The notes under the pieces are model-generated. The model did not search any database and was not told the origin of the DNA. It saw only the letters and a program-made list of their open reading frames with translations. This document shows, piece after piece, positions 1 through 7,479 of a stretch of 64,000 nt of DNA (position 1 is the stretch's first letter; every line of letters starts with the position of its first letter). The position numbers were made by a program, and so were the translations under genes. The stretch lies in the NCBI GenBank assembly GCA_002551355.1, contig NTHE01000008.1:3361-67360 (forward strand), given 5' to 3'. Source of the DNA: Streptomyces sp. man185 (GTDB lineage Bacteria > Actinomycetota > Actinomycetes > Streptomycetales > Streptomycetaceae).

Positions 1-1788
1 CACGTCGTCGCCGTTGACGCGGACGCCGTAGTCGGCCCGGTTGGTCTCCCAGCCCCAGCCCTCACCGTGGTCCGCACGCCACACCCAGGTGTGGTCGATT
101 ATCGTGTCGTCGCTGTTCACGACGATGCTCGTGGTCGCCTTGCCGGGGCCGGCCCCGCCGATCCGCACGAACACGTCCTGGAGCGAGGTGGGGTTGGCCG
201 AGTGATCGGCGGACGCGCCCTGCGGTCCGACCTCCAGCAGTGTCGGCGAGTTGACGGGACCGGCGTCGATGAGGAAGCCCGCCAGTTTCACCCCGTCGAC
301 GTCGGCGACCTTCATCGCTGTCACCCCGTTGTCCGGGATGATAGTGGCCAGGCCGAGACCCAGGACGACGGTGTTCGCCCGGTTCACGTTGATGGTCTGG
401 TCGATGTGGTAGACCCCGGGCGTGAACAGCAGGTTGAGGCCCTGCGCGAGCGCGGCGTTGATCGTCGCGGCCGTGGCGCCCTGCTTGACGACGTAGAAGC
501 GGTTCAGCGGGATGGACTCGCCCGGCTGGGTTCCGCCGTCCCACGAGACACCGCGCGCGTTGACGCGCTTCGCGGGGACGAAGACCTTGTACTCGTTGCC
601 GTCGAGGTAGAGGAACGGCTTCTCGCGCGAGATCGGAGTGGTGTCGAGCGTGGTGTACGGCGGGGCCGGGTAGCTCGCCGCCGGTGCGCCCTGGACGCCG
701 GAGAACGTCATGTTCCACACGGCGTTGGTCCAGCCGCCGACCGAGCTGTCGCGGGTGTACCACTGCTGCTGCGAGTACGGGCCGACCGTGCCGTCGATCT
801 TGGAGTCGGCGATGTAGCCGCCGCTGGCCCAGCCGTAACCGTCGGGGGCGAGGTTCAGCCCGCCCTTGACGTGCATCCGGCGGAAGGGGGCCGCCTGGGA
901 GACCGCCCAGCGGTTGGTGCCGTTGACCGGGTTCAGGGTCAGGTTCTCCGCCGAGCGCCAGAAGTTCTGCGTCGCGTTTCCGTTGAACCAGCCCGCGTCC
1001 ACGGTCACATCACCGTTGAACGTGGTGGCGTTCGGGTTGAGGCCGAGACCCGCGATCTGCGTGTAGAAGCCGATCTGCGCGTTGATGTTGTTGTACGTGC
1101 CCGGCTTGAAGAGGAGCGCGTGCCGGCCGCTGCCGAACTGGGCCTCCTCCTGCTGCTGGAAGATCTCGTCGACCTTGCCCTGGATGTCGGGCGTGGACGG
1201 GTCGAAGACATGGACGTTCGGGCCGAGGTCGCCGCCACCCGGAATCTCCGGACCGCCGCCGTCCCGCGTACCGAAGACCTTGAACTCCCAGAGTGAGTAG
1301 CCGTAGCCGGTGGCCCGCTGGGTGCCGGTCAGCCGCACGTAACGGGCGTCGCCGGAGACGTTCAGGGTCTCGTTGCCGCCGGCCGATGTGGTGGTGCTGT
1401 AGGCGGTCGTCCAGTCGTTGCCGTTGGTCGACAACTCGATGCGGTAGCTCTTGGCGTGCGCGGCCTCCCAGGCGAGTTCGACCCGGCTGAGAGCCGCCGG
1501 GGAGCCGAGGTCGATCCGGATCCACTGCGGGTCGGCGAACGCGCTGGACCAGCGGGTCCCGGCGTCCCCGTCGACGGCGTTGCCCGCCGCGGTGCCGCCG
1601 TTCTCCTGGCTGGAGGCGGTCACCGTGGAGCCCTGGGAGAGCAGGACCGGAGCGGCCTGCGCCGGAGCCGCCTGCACGGCAGCGAGCAGCGTCGCGACGA
1701 GGGTCGTGATGACCGCGAGGGCCAGCGTGCGCCGTCGACGGGATGCGGCCAGGGGAGGCCGCGAGGGTCTGACGAGGGCAACGGACAT
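1..1788 (-). CDS. Secreted discoidin (F5/8) plus right-handed beta-helix protein, C-terminus outside window
   Basis: The frame is open from the ATG at 1788 to the window edge, giving 596 codons without a stop, so the C-terminus is missing. GGAG lies about 8 bases before the ATG. Residues 1-40 are an Arg-rich signal peptide with a hydrophobic core ending in an AxA-like site. Residues about 42-180 form a discoidin/F5-8C (CBM32-like) domain (AVDGDAGTRWSS, WIRIDLG, YGYSLWEFKVFG) closely resembling the one in the divergent GH16 gene. The rest looks like a two-part beta-helix/pectate-lyase-like fold (ALLFKPGTYNNINAQIGFYT, then NLLFTPGVYHIDQTINVN). Such Streptomyces proteins are often labelled adenylyl cyclase, which nothing here supports. 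I infer a carbohydrate-active enzyme, possibly GH55- or GH87-like, probably for beta-glucan given its neighbour and the shared operator. The family is not certain. Confidence 0.8.
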   Translation of the reverse strand, partial: MSVALVRPSRPPLAASRRRRTLALAVITTLVATLLAAVQAAPAQAAPVLLSQGSTVTASSQENGGTAAGNAVDGDAGTRWSSAFADPQWIRIDLGSPAALSRVELAWEAAHAKSYRIELSTNGNDWTTAYSTTTSAGGNETLNVSGDARYVRLTGTQRATGYGYSLWEFKVFGTRDGGGPEIPGGGDLGPNVHVFDPSTPDIQGKVDEIFQQQEEAQFGSGRHALLFKPGTYNNINAQIGFYTQIAGLGLNPNATTFNGDVTVDAGWFNGNATQNFWRSAENLTLNPVNGTNRWAVSQAAPFRRMHVKGGLNLAPDGYGWASGGYIADSKIDGTVGPYSQQQWYTRDSSVGGWTNAVWNMTFSGVQGAPAASYPAPPYTTLDTTPISREKPFLYLDGNEYKVFVPAKRVNARGVSWDGGTQPGESIPLNRFYVVKQGATAATINAALAQGLNLLFTPGVYHIDQTINVNRANTVVLGLGLATIIPDNGVTAMKVADVDGVKLAGFLIDAGPVNSPTLLEVGPQGASADHSANPTSLQDVFVRIGGAGPGKATTSIVVNSDDTIIDHTWVWRADHGEGWGWETNRADYGVRVNGDDV

Positions 1789-1855
1789 GTCTGAGTCTCC
1801 TGGAAGGTCAGGCGGGCGGGGGCGGGTACGGATGTGGGCGAGTGCTCCCATGAAG

Positions 1856-1871
1856 GAGAGAGCGCTCTCTC
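1856..1871. promoter_or_regulatory. 16-bp perfect palindromic operator, LacI/CebR type
   Basis: GAGAGAGCGCTCTCTC is a perfect palindrome centred on AGCGCT. It resembles LacI-family sites of Streptomyces sugar regulons (the CebR site TGGGAGCGCTCCCA has the same core). It lies just downstream of the predicted -10 of the beta-helix gene, a typical repressor position. A near copy with two mismatches lies at 2093-2108 before the divergent GH16 gene. Confidence 0.6.
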
Positions 1872-1880
1872 GGTAGCCGA

Positions 1881-1909
1881 ATGATTCTCCCGTGTTTCCG
1901 TGGCGTCAA
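1881..1909 (-). promoter_or_regulatory. Predicted promoter of the beta-helix gene
   Basis: On the minus strand, TTGACG (1909-1904) and AATCAT (1886-1881) are separated by 17 bases. The palindrome at 1856-1871 would overlap the early transcribed region, so repression by a LacI-type protein is likely. The -10 match is imperfect. Confidence 0.45.
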
Positions 1910-2092
1910 GAGTTGTGCACGGGATTGACGCCTCGGCTCCTCCGGCGGGGTGGACGTTTCATCTCCTGCAAGCTCAGCAGGAGTTGACCTGGCATCAGCC
2001 GGATAGGTCGGATGCCTTTCCTGTGGCATCTGGAACCAACTCGGCCGAAACCCTTGACGGTTCACTCCGCCCCCCGCCACGCTCCCCACTGT

Positions 2093-2108
2093 GGGGGAGC
2101 GCTCTCTC
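2093..2108. promoter_or_regulatory. Second LacI-type operator, upstream of GH16
   Basis: GGGGGAGCGCTCTCTC keeps the AGCGCT core and the whole right arm of the 1856-1871 palindrome, with two changes in the left arm. It sits 33 bases before the GH16 start codon and about 34 bases downstream of a TTGACG (2054-2059), so it would fall near the start of that transcript. Two related sites 237 bp apart could also allow looping. Confidence 0.5.
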
Positions 2109-2140
2109 GGCCTCATCCCCTCACAGCGCAAGGAGTTCGC

Positions 2141-3874
2141 ATGGAAGCCCGTGGAACACCACGGTTGCGCGGTGCCCTGGTGGTCATGGCCGCCGTGGCC
2201 CTCCTGTTCACCCTCTCGGTGGCCGTCGCCCCGGAGCGCGCCACCGCCGCGGCCGTTCTCGTCTCCCAGGGGAAGCCGGCCATCGCCTCCAGCACGGAGG
2301 CCCCCTTCACCGCCCCGTCCGCCGTCGACGGCGACCGGGCCACCCGCTGGTCCAGCGCCTTCACCGACGACGAGTGGATCCGTATCGACCTCGGCGCCAC
2401 CACCTCGATCGGACAGGTCGTCCTCGACTGGGAGGCCGCGTACGCCAGGGGCTACCGCCTGGAGGTCTCCGACAACGGGGCCGACTGGAGGACCGTCCAC
2501 TCCACCACGACCGGCTCCGGGGGCGTCGAGACCCTGACGGTCTCCGGCACCGGCCGCTACATCCGGATGCACGGCACCGAGCGCGCCACGCCCTGGGGCT
2601 ACTCCCTCCACGAGTTCCAGGTCTACTCCACCAGCGGCGGCACCGCCCCCGGCGACGACGTCCTGCTCTCCTACGGCAAGACCGGTTCCGCCTCGACCTC
2701 CCAGCACGACGGCACCTGCTGGGAGTGCTCCCCGGACAAGGCGTTCGACCGCGACCCCGCCAGCCGCTGGGCCACCAGCCCCGAGGGTGGTTGGAGTGAC
2801 CCGGGCTGGATCGCCGTCGATCTCGGCGCCCGCGCGGAGATCGACCGGGTGGTCCTCCAGTGGGACCCGGCGTACGCCAGGGCCTACCGGATCGAGGTCT
2901 CCGACAACGGGACCGACTGGACGACGATCCACTCCACCACCACCGGCACCGGCTTCAAGGAGACGCTGGACGTCAGCGGAACCGGCCGGCACGTGCGCCT
3001 GTACGCCACGCAGCGCAGCGGTGAATACGGCTACTCGCTCTGGGAGTTCCAGGTCTGGGGCACCGGCGGAGCGCCGATCCCCGCACCGCCGCTGCCCGCG
3101 GACCCCACGTACGGCCGGCTGGTGTTCAGCGACGAGTTCAACGGCCCCGCCGGCACGGCGCCCGACCCGGCCAAGTGGGTCCCGGAGACCGGCACCGGTC
3201 CCAACAACGAGCTGGAGTACTACACGAACAACAAGAACGCGGCCCAGGACGGCAACGGCAGCCTCGTCCTGGAGGCCCGCCGCGAGGAAACCCCCGGTTC
3301 CGCCTGCCCGCCCGACCCGCTGAGCGGCAGCACCACATGCCAGTACACCTCGGCGCGGCTCAACACCTACGGGAAGTTCCAGTTCACCTACGGCCGGGTC
3401 GAGGCCCGCATCAAGGTCTCCGGTACGCAGGGGCTCTGGCCCGCGTTCTGGATGCTGGGCGCGGACTACTTCGACCAGGGGCGTCCGTGGCCCTACACCG
3501 GTGAGATCGACATCATGGAGCACGTCGGCAAGGAGCCGAACACCACGTACTCCACCCTGCACGCACCCGCGTACAACGGGGCGGCCGGCTACGGAGCCCC
3601 GTACTCCCTGCCGGGCGGCGCGAACTTCGCCGACGCCTTCCACACCTTCGCGGTGGACTGGAACAGCAAGGGCATGACGTTCCGGGTCGACGGAAACGTC
3701 ACGCACACGGTCGACAAGGAGCAGCTGGAGAGCACCCGCGGACCCTGGGTGTTCGACCACGACTTCTTCCTCATCCTCAACAACGCGGTCGGCGGTGACT
3801 GGCCCGGCCCGCCCGACGCCACCACCCGCTTCCCGCAGAAGATGAGCATCGACTACATCAAGGTCTGGCAGTAG
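2141..3874 (+). CDS. Secreted GH16 endo-beta-1,3-glucanase (laminarinase type) with two discoidin domains
   Basis: A 577-residue exported glycoside hydrolase. I chose the ATG at 2141 because AAGGAG (2130-2135) precedes it and a signal peptide follows directly (RLRGALVVMAAVALLFTLSVAVA); the reading frame stays open upstream to 2012 but that stretch is not protein-like. Residues about 38-165 and 170-310 are two F5/8C/CBM32 modules. After a Pro-rich linker, residues about 320-577 are the GH16 domain with the catalytic motif EIDIMEHVG (nucleophile and acid/base glutamates). Family members hydrolyse laminarin and related beta-1,3-glucans outside the cell, liberating oligosaccharides. The divergent secreted beta-helix protein shares both a discoidin domain and an operator, so the two probably act on one polysaccharide. 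Exact linkage preference cannot be read from the sequence. Confidence 0.9.
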   Translation: MEARGTPRLRGALVVMAAVALLFTLSVAVAPERATAAAVLVSQGKPAIASSTEAPFTAPSAVDGDRATRWSSAFTDDEWIRIDLGATTSIGQVVLDWEAAYARGYRLEVSDNGADWRTVHSTTTGSGGVETLTVSGTGRYIRMHGTERATPWGYSLHEFQVYSTSGGTAPGDDVLLSYGKTGSASTSQHDGTCWECSPDKAFDRDPASRWATSPEGGWSDPGWIAVDLGARAEIDRVVLQWDPAYARAYRIEVSDNGTDWTTIHSTTTGTGFKETLDVSGTGRHVRLYATQRSGEYGYSLWEFQVWGTGGAPIPAPPLPADPTYGRLVFSDEFNGPAGTAPDPAKWVPETGTGPNNELEYYTNNKNAAQDGNGSLVLEARREETPGSACPPDPLSGSTTCQYTSARLNTYGKFQFTYGRVEARIKVSGTQGLWPAFWMLGADYFDQGRPWPYTGEIDIMEHVGKEPNTTYSTLHAPAYNGAAGYGAPYSLPGGANFADAFHTFAVDWNSKGMTFRVDGNVTHTVDKEQLESTRGPWVFDHDFFLILNNAVGGDWPGPPDATTRFPQKMSIDYIKVWQ

Positions 3875-3896
3875 GAAACCAGCAGGTCCCGGGCGT

Positions 3897-3925
3897 CCGG
3901 GCGGTGTGTTCCCCACACCGTCCGG
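3897..3925. terminator. Hairpin between convergent genes
   Basis: CCGGGCGGTGTG and CACACCGTCCGG pair over 12 bases with one G-T wobble and a 5-base loop. It lies between the convergent GH16 and DUF3048 genes and could serve both. Confidence 0.6.
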
Positions 3926-3941
3926 CCACCCTTTCCGGGCT

Positions 3942-4895
3942 TCAGCCGCGCGGCGCGTACAGGATCCACAGCGGTCCCTCGGCGAGATCGACGCGGCGTC
4001 CGTCGGGGGTGCTGAACACCGTGTCCGCATCGGCGGAGCTCCGGGCCCACCGGGCGTCGTACGCCCGGCCGTCCCGCAGGACGACCGCGTCCCCCGACCC
4101 CACGGTCTCGGTGAACGGAGTGTTGTTCCCCGACCGGTCACGGAAGTCCGACTCCCGTACGTCCACGTCCTGGACGACGACCGTACCGGCCCCGACCCGT
4201 CCGCCCTCGGCCGTCCGGGCGGGGGAGCCGTCCAGGGAGACGAGCCACCGCTCGTTCCCGGCGGACCACGTGAACGTCACCGACGCCGACGGGTAGCGAA
4301 CGGTGCGGCTGTCCTCCGGCTCACCGCCGGGAGGCAGCGCGCCGACCTTGAGCCCGAGCTCCGCCACGGCATCCACACCGGAGGCCGTGAACGGGATCCT
4401 TTCCGGCCGCAGATACAGATTGTGCGGCGCGGGCCGGTCCGGACCCCGGAAGTACGCCCCCGGCGCCTTCGACGGCGGCACGGCGTCCAGCGGCGCCCGG
4501 TCGATGACCGGCAGCAGCCTGCTCTGAGCCCCCGAGAAGGCCAGCGTCGGCCGGTCGAACTGCCGCAGCAGCTCCAGATCGGTCTCCCGCGCACTGCGCA
4601 CGGGGCCGATCACCGGCGGCAGGTCGGAGGAGTACACGGCGAGAATCCGGCTCAGGCCCGCCTCCACCTGTTCGACGTAGACGACGTCGGCCCGCTCCAG
4701 CCCGGTGTGGGGGCGTGCGGGGGCCACGTTGTCGATCTTCACGGCGAGCACGTCGGCGGCCCCGCCCGTATCGGAGGGAGAGCTGCTGCGCGACGAGGGC
4801 GACGAACCGCCCCCGCCCGTGCACCCCGCGATTCCGGCCAGCAGGAGCGCGATGAACAGCGCCGCGACTGCCTTGCTCACTCCGGCTGCGGACAT
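3942..4895 (-). CDS. DUF3048 (YerB-like) lipoprotein
   Basis: A 317-residue predicted lipoprotein. I place the start at 4895 (MSAAGVSKAV) because it begins directly before a hydrophobic stretch ending in the lipobox-like IAGC at about residue 24, with GGAAGG-type Shine-Dalgarno bases upstream; the frame extends to 4967. A Ser/Gly linker follows, then the conserved DUF3048 core (LAVKIDNVAPARPHTGLE, YVEQVEAGLSRILAVY, GPVRSARETDLELL). Family members are membrane-anchored extracytoplasmic proteins of unknown biochemical role, widespread in Firmicutes and actinobacteria. It ends convergently against the glucanase gene and has no obvious operon partner. Confidence 0.85.
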   Translation of the reverse strand: MSAAGVSKAVAALFIALLLAGIAGCTGGGGSSPSSRSSSPSDTGGAADVLAVKIDNVAPARPHTGLERADVVYVEQVEAGLSRILAVYSSDLPPVIGPVRSARETDLELLRQFDRPTLAFSGAQSRLLPVIDRAPLDAVPPSKAPGAYFRGPDRPAPHNLYLRPERIPFTASGVDAVAELGLKVGALPPGGEPEDSRTVRYPSASVTFTWSAGNERWLVSLDGSPARTAEGGRVGAGTVVVQDVDVRESDFRDRSGNNTPFTETVGSGDAVVLRDGRAYDARWARSSADADTVFSTPDGRRVDLAEGPLWILYAPRG

Positions 4896-5093
4896 GGCGA
4901 CCGCCCTTCCGGGGCGTCGGCCGACGAAGTCTGCGGACGTCGCCGTGTCGCGGCCCCCATCCATCATCCACCATCACGTGTCCGGCGCGCCCGCGGTCGC
5001 GCGGAAGCCCCCGCACGGGGGTGACGGCCCCGACATGGCCGGAACCGCCCTGCGCCGCGCCCCCGATTCGGCTTTCGGAGGCGCTGTTCGCCG

Positions 5094-5942
5094 GTGGGCG
5101 TCGTCGGAGGCGGCCAGATGGGGGGCCGGGATCGCCGAGGTCTGCGCCCGCGCCGGACTCGACACCATCGTCTGTGAGGCCACGCCACCGAAGCCGACCG
5201 GGCCCGCGAACGCGTGGCCGTATCCCTGGAACGGGCCGTCCGGCGAGGCAAGCTCGACCGCCTCCCGGCCGAGGACGCCCTCGGCCGGCTGGTCTTCACC
5301 GGGAGCCTCGACGACCTGGCCGACCGTCAGATCGTGATCGAGTCCGTCGTCGAGAACGCCGCCGCCAAGACGGAGATCTTCACCGCCCTCGACAAGATCG
5401 TCGAAGACCCCGAGGCGATCCTGGCGATCAACACCTCCGCCATCCCCGTGATGCGGCTCGGCATGGCCACCCACCGCGCCGACCGCGTCCTCGGACTGCA
5501 CTTCTTTAACCCCGTGCCGGTCCTCCCGCTGGTCGAGGTGGTGACCTCGCTGCACACCTCCGCCGAGACGCTGACCGCCGCCGAGGAGTTCGCCACCACC
5601 GTCCTCGGCAAGACGGTGGTCCGCTCCCAGGACCGGGCAGGCTTCGTCGTCAACGCGCTCCTGATCCCGTATCTGCTCTCCGCGATCCGGATGGCCGAGT
5701 CGGGGTTCGCCACCGCCGCCGACGTGGACGCCGGGATGGAGCTGGGCTGCGCCCACCCGATGGGCCCGCTCAGGCTCGCCGACCTGATCGGCCTCGACAC
5801 GGTGGCCTCCATCGCCGCCTCGCTGTACGACGAGTTCAAGGAACCCCTCTACGCCCCGCCGCCGCTGCTTCAGCGGATGGTGGAGGCGGGGCTGCTCGGC
5901 CGGAAGACCGGGCGCGGGTTCCACATCTACGACCGGGGCTGA
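5094..5942 (+). pseudogene. 3-hydroxybutyryl-CoA dehydrogenase with two compensating frameshifts (decayed or mis-sequenced)
   Basis: From about 5187 to 5942 the frame encodes a normal FadB2/Hbd-type dehydrogenase: RVLGLHFFNPVPVLPLVEVV, then the C-terminal helical domain (AGFVVNALLIPYLL, HPMGPLRLADLIGLD, GRKTGRGFHIY). The N-terminal Rossmann segment is split. VGVVGGGQMG is in the same frame at 5094-5123, then a run of six G (5120-5125) shifts the frame by one. GAGIAEVCARAGLDTIVCEA is read in the second frame, and near 5180-5187 it shifts back. Read straight through, the first frame stops at TGA 5175-5177. No convincing start is seen before 5094; a GTG at 5094 follows GGAGG (5077-5081) but would give a very short N-terminus. 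The intact enzyme would interconvert 3-hydroxybutyryl-CoA and acetoacetyl-CoA. The fragment 5214-5942 alone would lack the NAD-binding motif. Confidence 0.75.
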
Positions 5943-5957
5943 GGGGCCCGGGTTCCG

Positions 5958-5981
5958 GGTCGCGGCTGAGGGGCCGCGACC
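5958..5981. terminator. Hairpin after the dehydrogenase pseudogene
   Basis: GGTCGCGGC and GCCGCGACC form a perfect 9-bp stem with a 6-base loop, 16 bases after the TGA. Confidence 0.5.
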
Positions 5982-6080
5982 ACTGACCGGACGGGGTGGG
6001 AAGCGGTTGACTGTGCCGCTGCCCACCCCGCCACGGTGTCCGCCCCACGGTTCCGGGCGGACGGCTCCAGACCGGCGTTC

Positions 6081-6122
6081 TGGTCCAGACCTCTTGACCG
6101 AAGGTCTGGACCATTCTACGTT
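6081..6122 (+). promoter_or_regulatory. Chitinase promoter: 12-bp inverted repeats flanking the -35
   Basis: TGGTCCAGACCT (6081-6092) and its exact reverse complement AGGTCTGGACCA (6102-6113) flank the -35 TTGACC (6094-6099). TACGTT (6117-6122) follows at a 17-base spacing. TGGTCCAGACC-type repeats over the -35 region are the known regulatory element of Streptomyces chitinase genes, and the motif also resembles DasR-type sites. It would give chitin- or GlcNAc-dependent control of the gene at 6207. Confidence 0.75.
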
Positions 6123-6206
6123 TTGACGGGGTCACGACACAGGGCGGGTCGGGGCGAACCCTTCGCACCGGCGACGGCTGACCCGGGCAGGAAGGACATC
6201 CGGATC

Positions 6207-7274
6207 ATGGGGCGTACATCACGACTGCTGGGCCTCGGCCTGGCCGCGGCGCTCGTCGTACCGATGCTGGTCGCAGCCGCACCGCCGAAGACCGAGGAGA
6301 GAGCCGGGGCTGCCGCCGAGACCTGTGCGGTCAAGTCGAAGCCCACGGGCAAGGTGCTCCAGGGGTACTGGGAGAACTGGGACGGGGCGGCCAACGGCGT
6401 GCACCCGCCGCTCGGCTGGATCCCGATCACCGACTCCCGCATTACCCAGCACGGCTACAACGTCGTCAACGCGGCCTTCCCCGTCATCCGCTCCGACGGC
6501 ACCGTCCTCTGGGAGGACGGCATGGACAGCACCGTCAAGGTCGCCACCCCTGCCGAGATGTGCCAGGCCAAGGCCTCCGGCCTCACCGTCCTCATGTCGA
6601 TCGGCGGAGCCACGGCCGGGATCGACCTCAGCTCCAGCACGGTGGCCGACCGGTTCGTCCAGACGATCGTCCCGATCCTGAAGAAGTACAACTTCGACGG
6701 CATCGACATCGACATCGAGACCGGCCTCGTCGGCAGCGGCAACATCAACCAGCTGTCCCCCTCACAGACCAACCTCATCCGCATCATCGACGGCGTCCTC
6801 GCCGCCATGCCGTCGAACTTCGGCCTCACCATGGCCCCCGAGACGGCGTACGTCACCGGAGGCAGCGTCGTCTACGGCTCGATCTGGGGCGCGTACCTTC
6901 CGGTCATCAAGAAGTACGCCGACAACGGCCGCCTGTGGTGGCTGAACATGCAGTACTACAACGGCAGCATGTACGGCTGCTCCGGCGACTCCTACTCCGC
7001 CGGCACCGTCGCGGGCTTCACCGCCCAGACCGACTGCCTGAACAAGGGGCTCGTCATCCAGGGCACCACCATCAAGGTGCCCTACGACAAGCAGGTCCCC
7101 GGACTGCCCGCGCAGCCCGGCGCCGGCGGCGGCCACATGTCCACCGGACTCGTCGCGCAGGCCTGGAACCACTACAACGGCTCGCTGAAGGGGCTGATGA
7201 CCTGGTCGCTGAACTGGGACGGCTCGAAGGGCTGGACCTTCGGCGACAACGTGAAGGCTCTCCAGGGCCGTTGA
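6207..7274 (+). CDS. Secreted GH18 chitinase, catalytic domain only
   Basis: A 355-residue exported chitinase that cleaves beta-1,4-GlcNAc bonds in chitin. The start ATG at 6207 follows GGAAGGA (6190-6196) and leads directly into a signal peptide (SRLLGLGLAAALVVPMLVAAA). The GH18 barrel carries the catalytic signature DGIDIDIE at about residues 164-171, the upstream SIGG strand motif (LTVLMSIGGA), and QYYN and MTWSLNWD further on. No chitin-binding or fibronectin module is present, so this is one of the compact Streptomyces chitinases. Transcription is expected from the repeat-bearing promoter at 6081-6122. The gene stands alone and ends at a hairpin. Confidence 0.93.
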   Translation: MGRTSRLLGLGLAAALVVPMLVAAAPPKTEERAGAAAETCAVKSKPTGKVLQGYWENWDGAANGVHPPLGWIPITDSRITQHGYNVVNAAFPVIRSDGTVLWEDGMDSTVKVATPAEMCQAKASGLTVLMSIGGATAGIDLSSSTVADRFVQTIVPILKKYNFDGIDIDIETGLVGSGNINQLSPSQTNLIRIIDGVLAAMPSNFGLTMAPETAYVTGGSVVYGSIWGAYLPVIKKYADNGRLWWLNMQYYNGSMYGCSGDSYSAGTVAGFTAQTDCLNKGLVIQGTTIKVPYDKQVPGLPAQPGAGGGHMSTGLVAQAWNHYNGSLKGLMTWSLNWDGSKGWTFGDNVKALQGR

Positions 7275-7284
7275 CCCGGTTTCC

Positions 7285-7315
7285 GCGTCCCCGGTCCGCC
7301 GATGACCGGGGGCGC
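7285..7315 (+). terminator. Hairpin after the chitinase
   Basis: GCGTCCCCGGTC and GACCGGGGGCGC pair over 12 positions (one G-T) with a 7-base loop, 10 bases after the stop codon. Confidence 0.55.
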
Positions 7316-7479
7316 GGTGCCGCTCCGGCCGGGAGGCGACACGAGGAAGGCGTGAACCGGTCGCACGCCGGGGCGGTCGAGAGAGCAGAATCGGGTACGG
7401 ACCGGGGTGATCGTTTCCCGGTGCGACGGGCCCGTCTCCCCGCGGGCCGGCCGAAGACGAAGACGTACGAGGAGACCCG

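Noticed and set aside
1..1788. Adenylate cyclase function for the first gene
   Set aside because: No cyclase catalytic domain is visible; the protein is exported and consists of discoidin plus beta-helix sequence.
1808..4141. A 777-codon minus-strand frame over the GH16 gene
   Set aside because: No homology seen; the opposite strand encodes an obvious signal peptide, discoidin modules and GH16 active site.
5034..5337. ATG 5035 as the start of an intact dehydrogenase
   Set aside because: This frame reads the middle Rossmann segment only and leaves the real frame after about 5187; it does not join the C-terminal domain without a shift.
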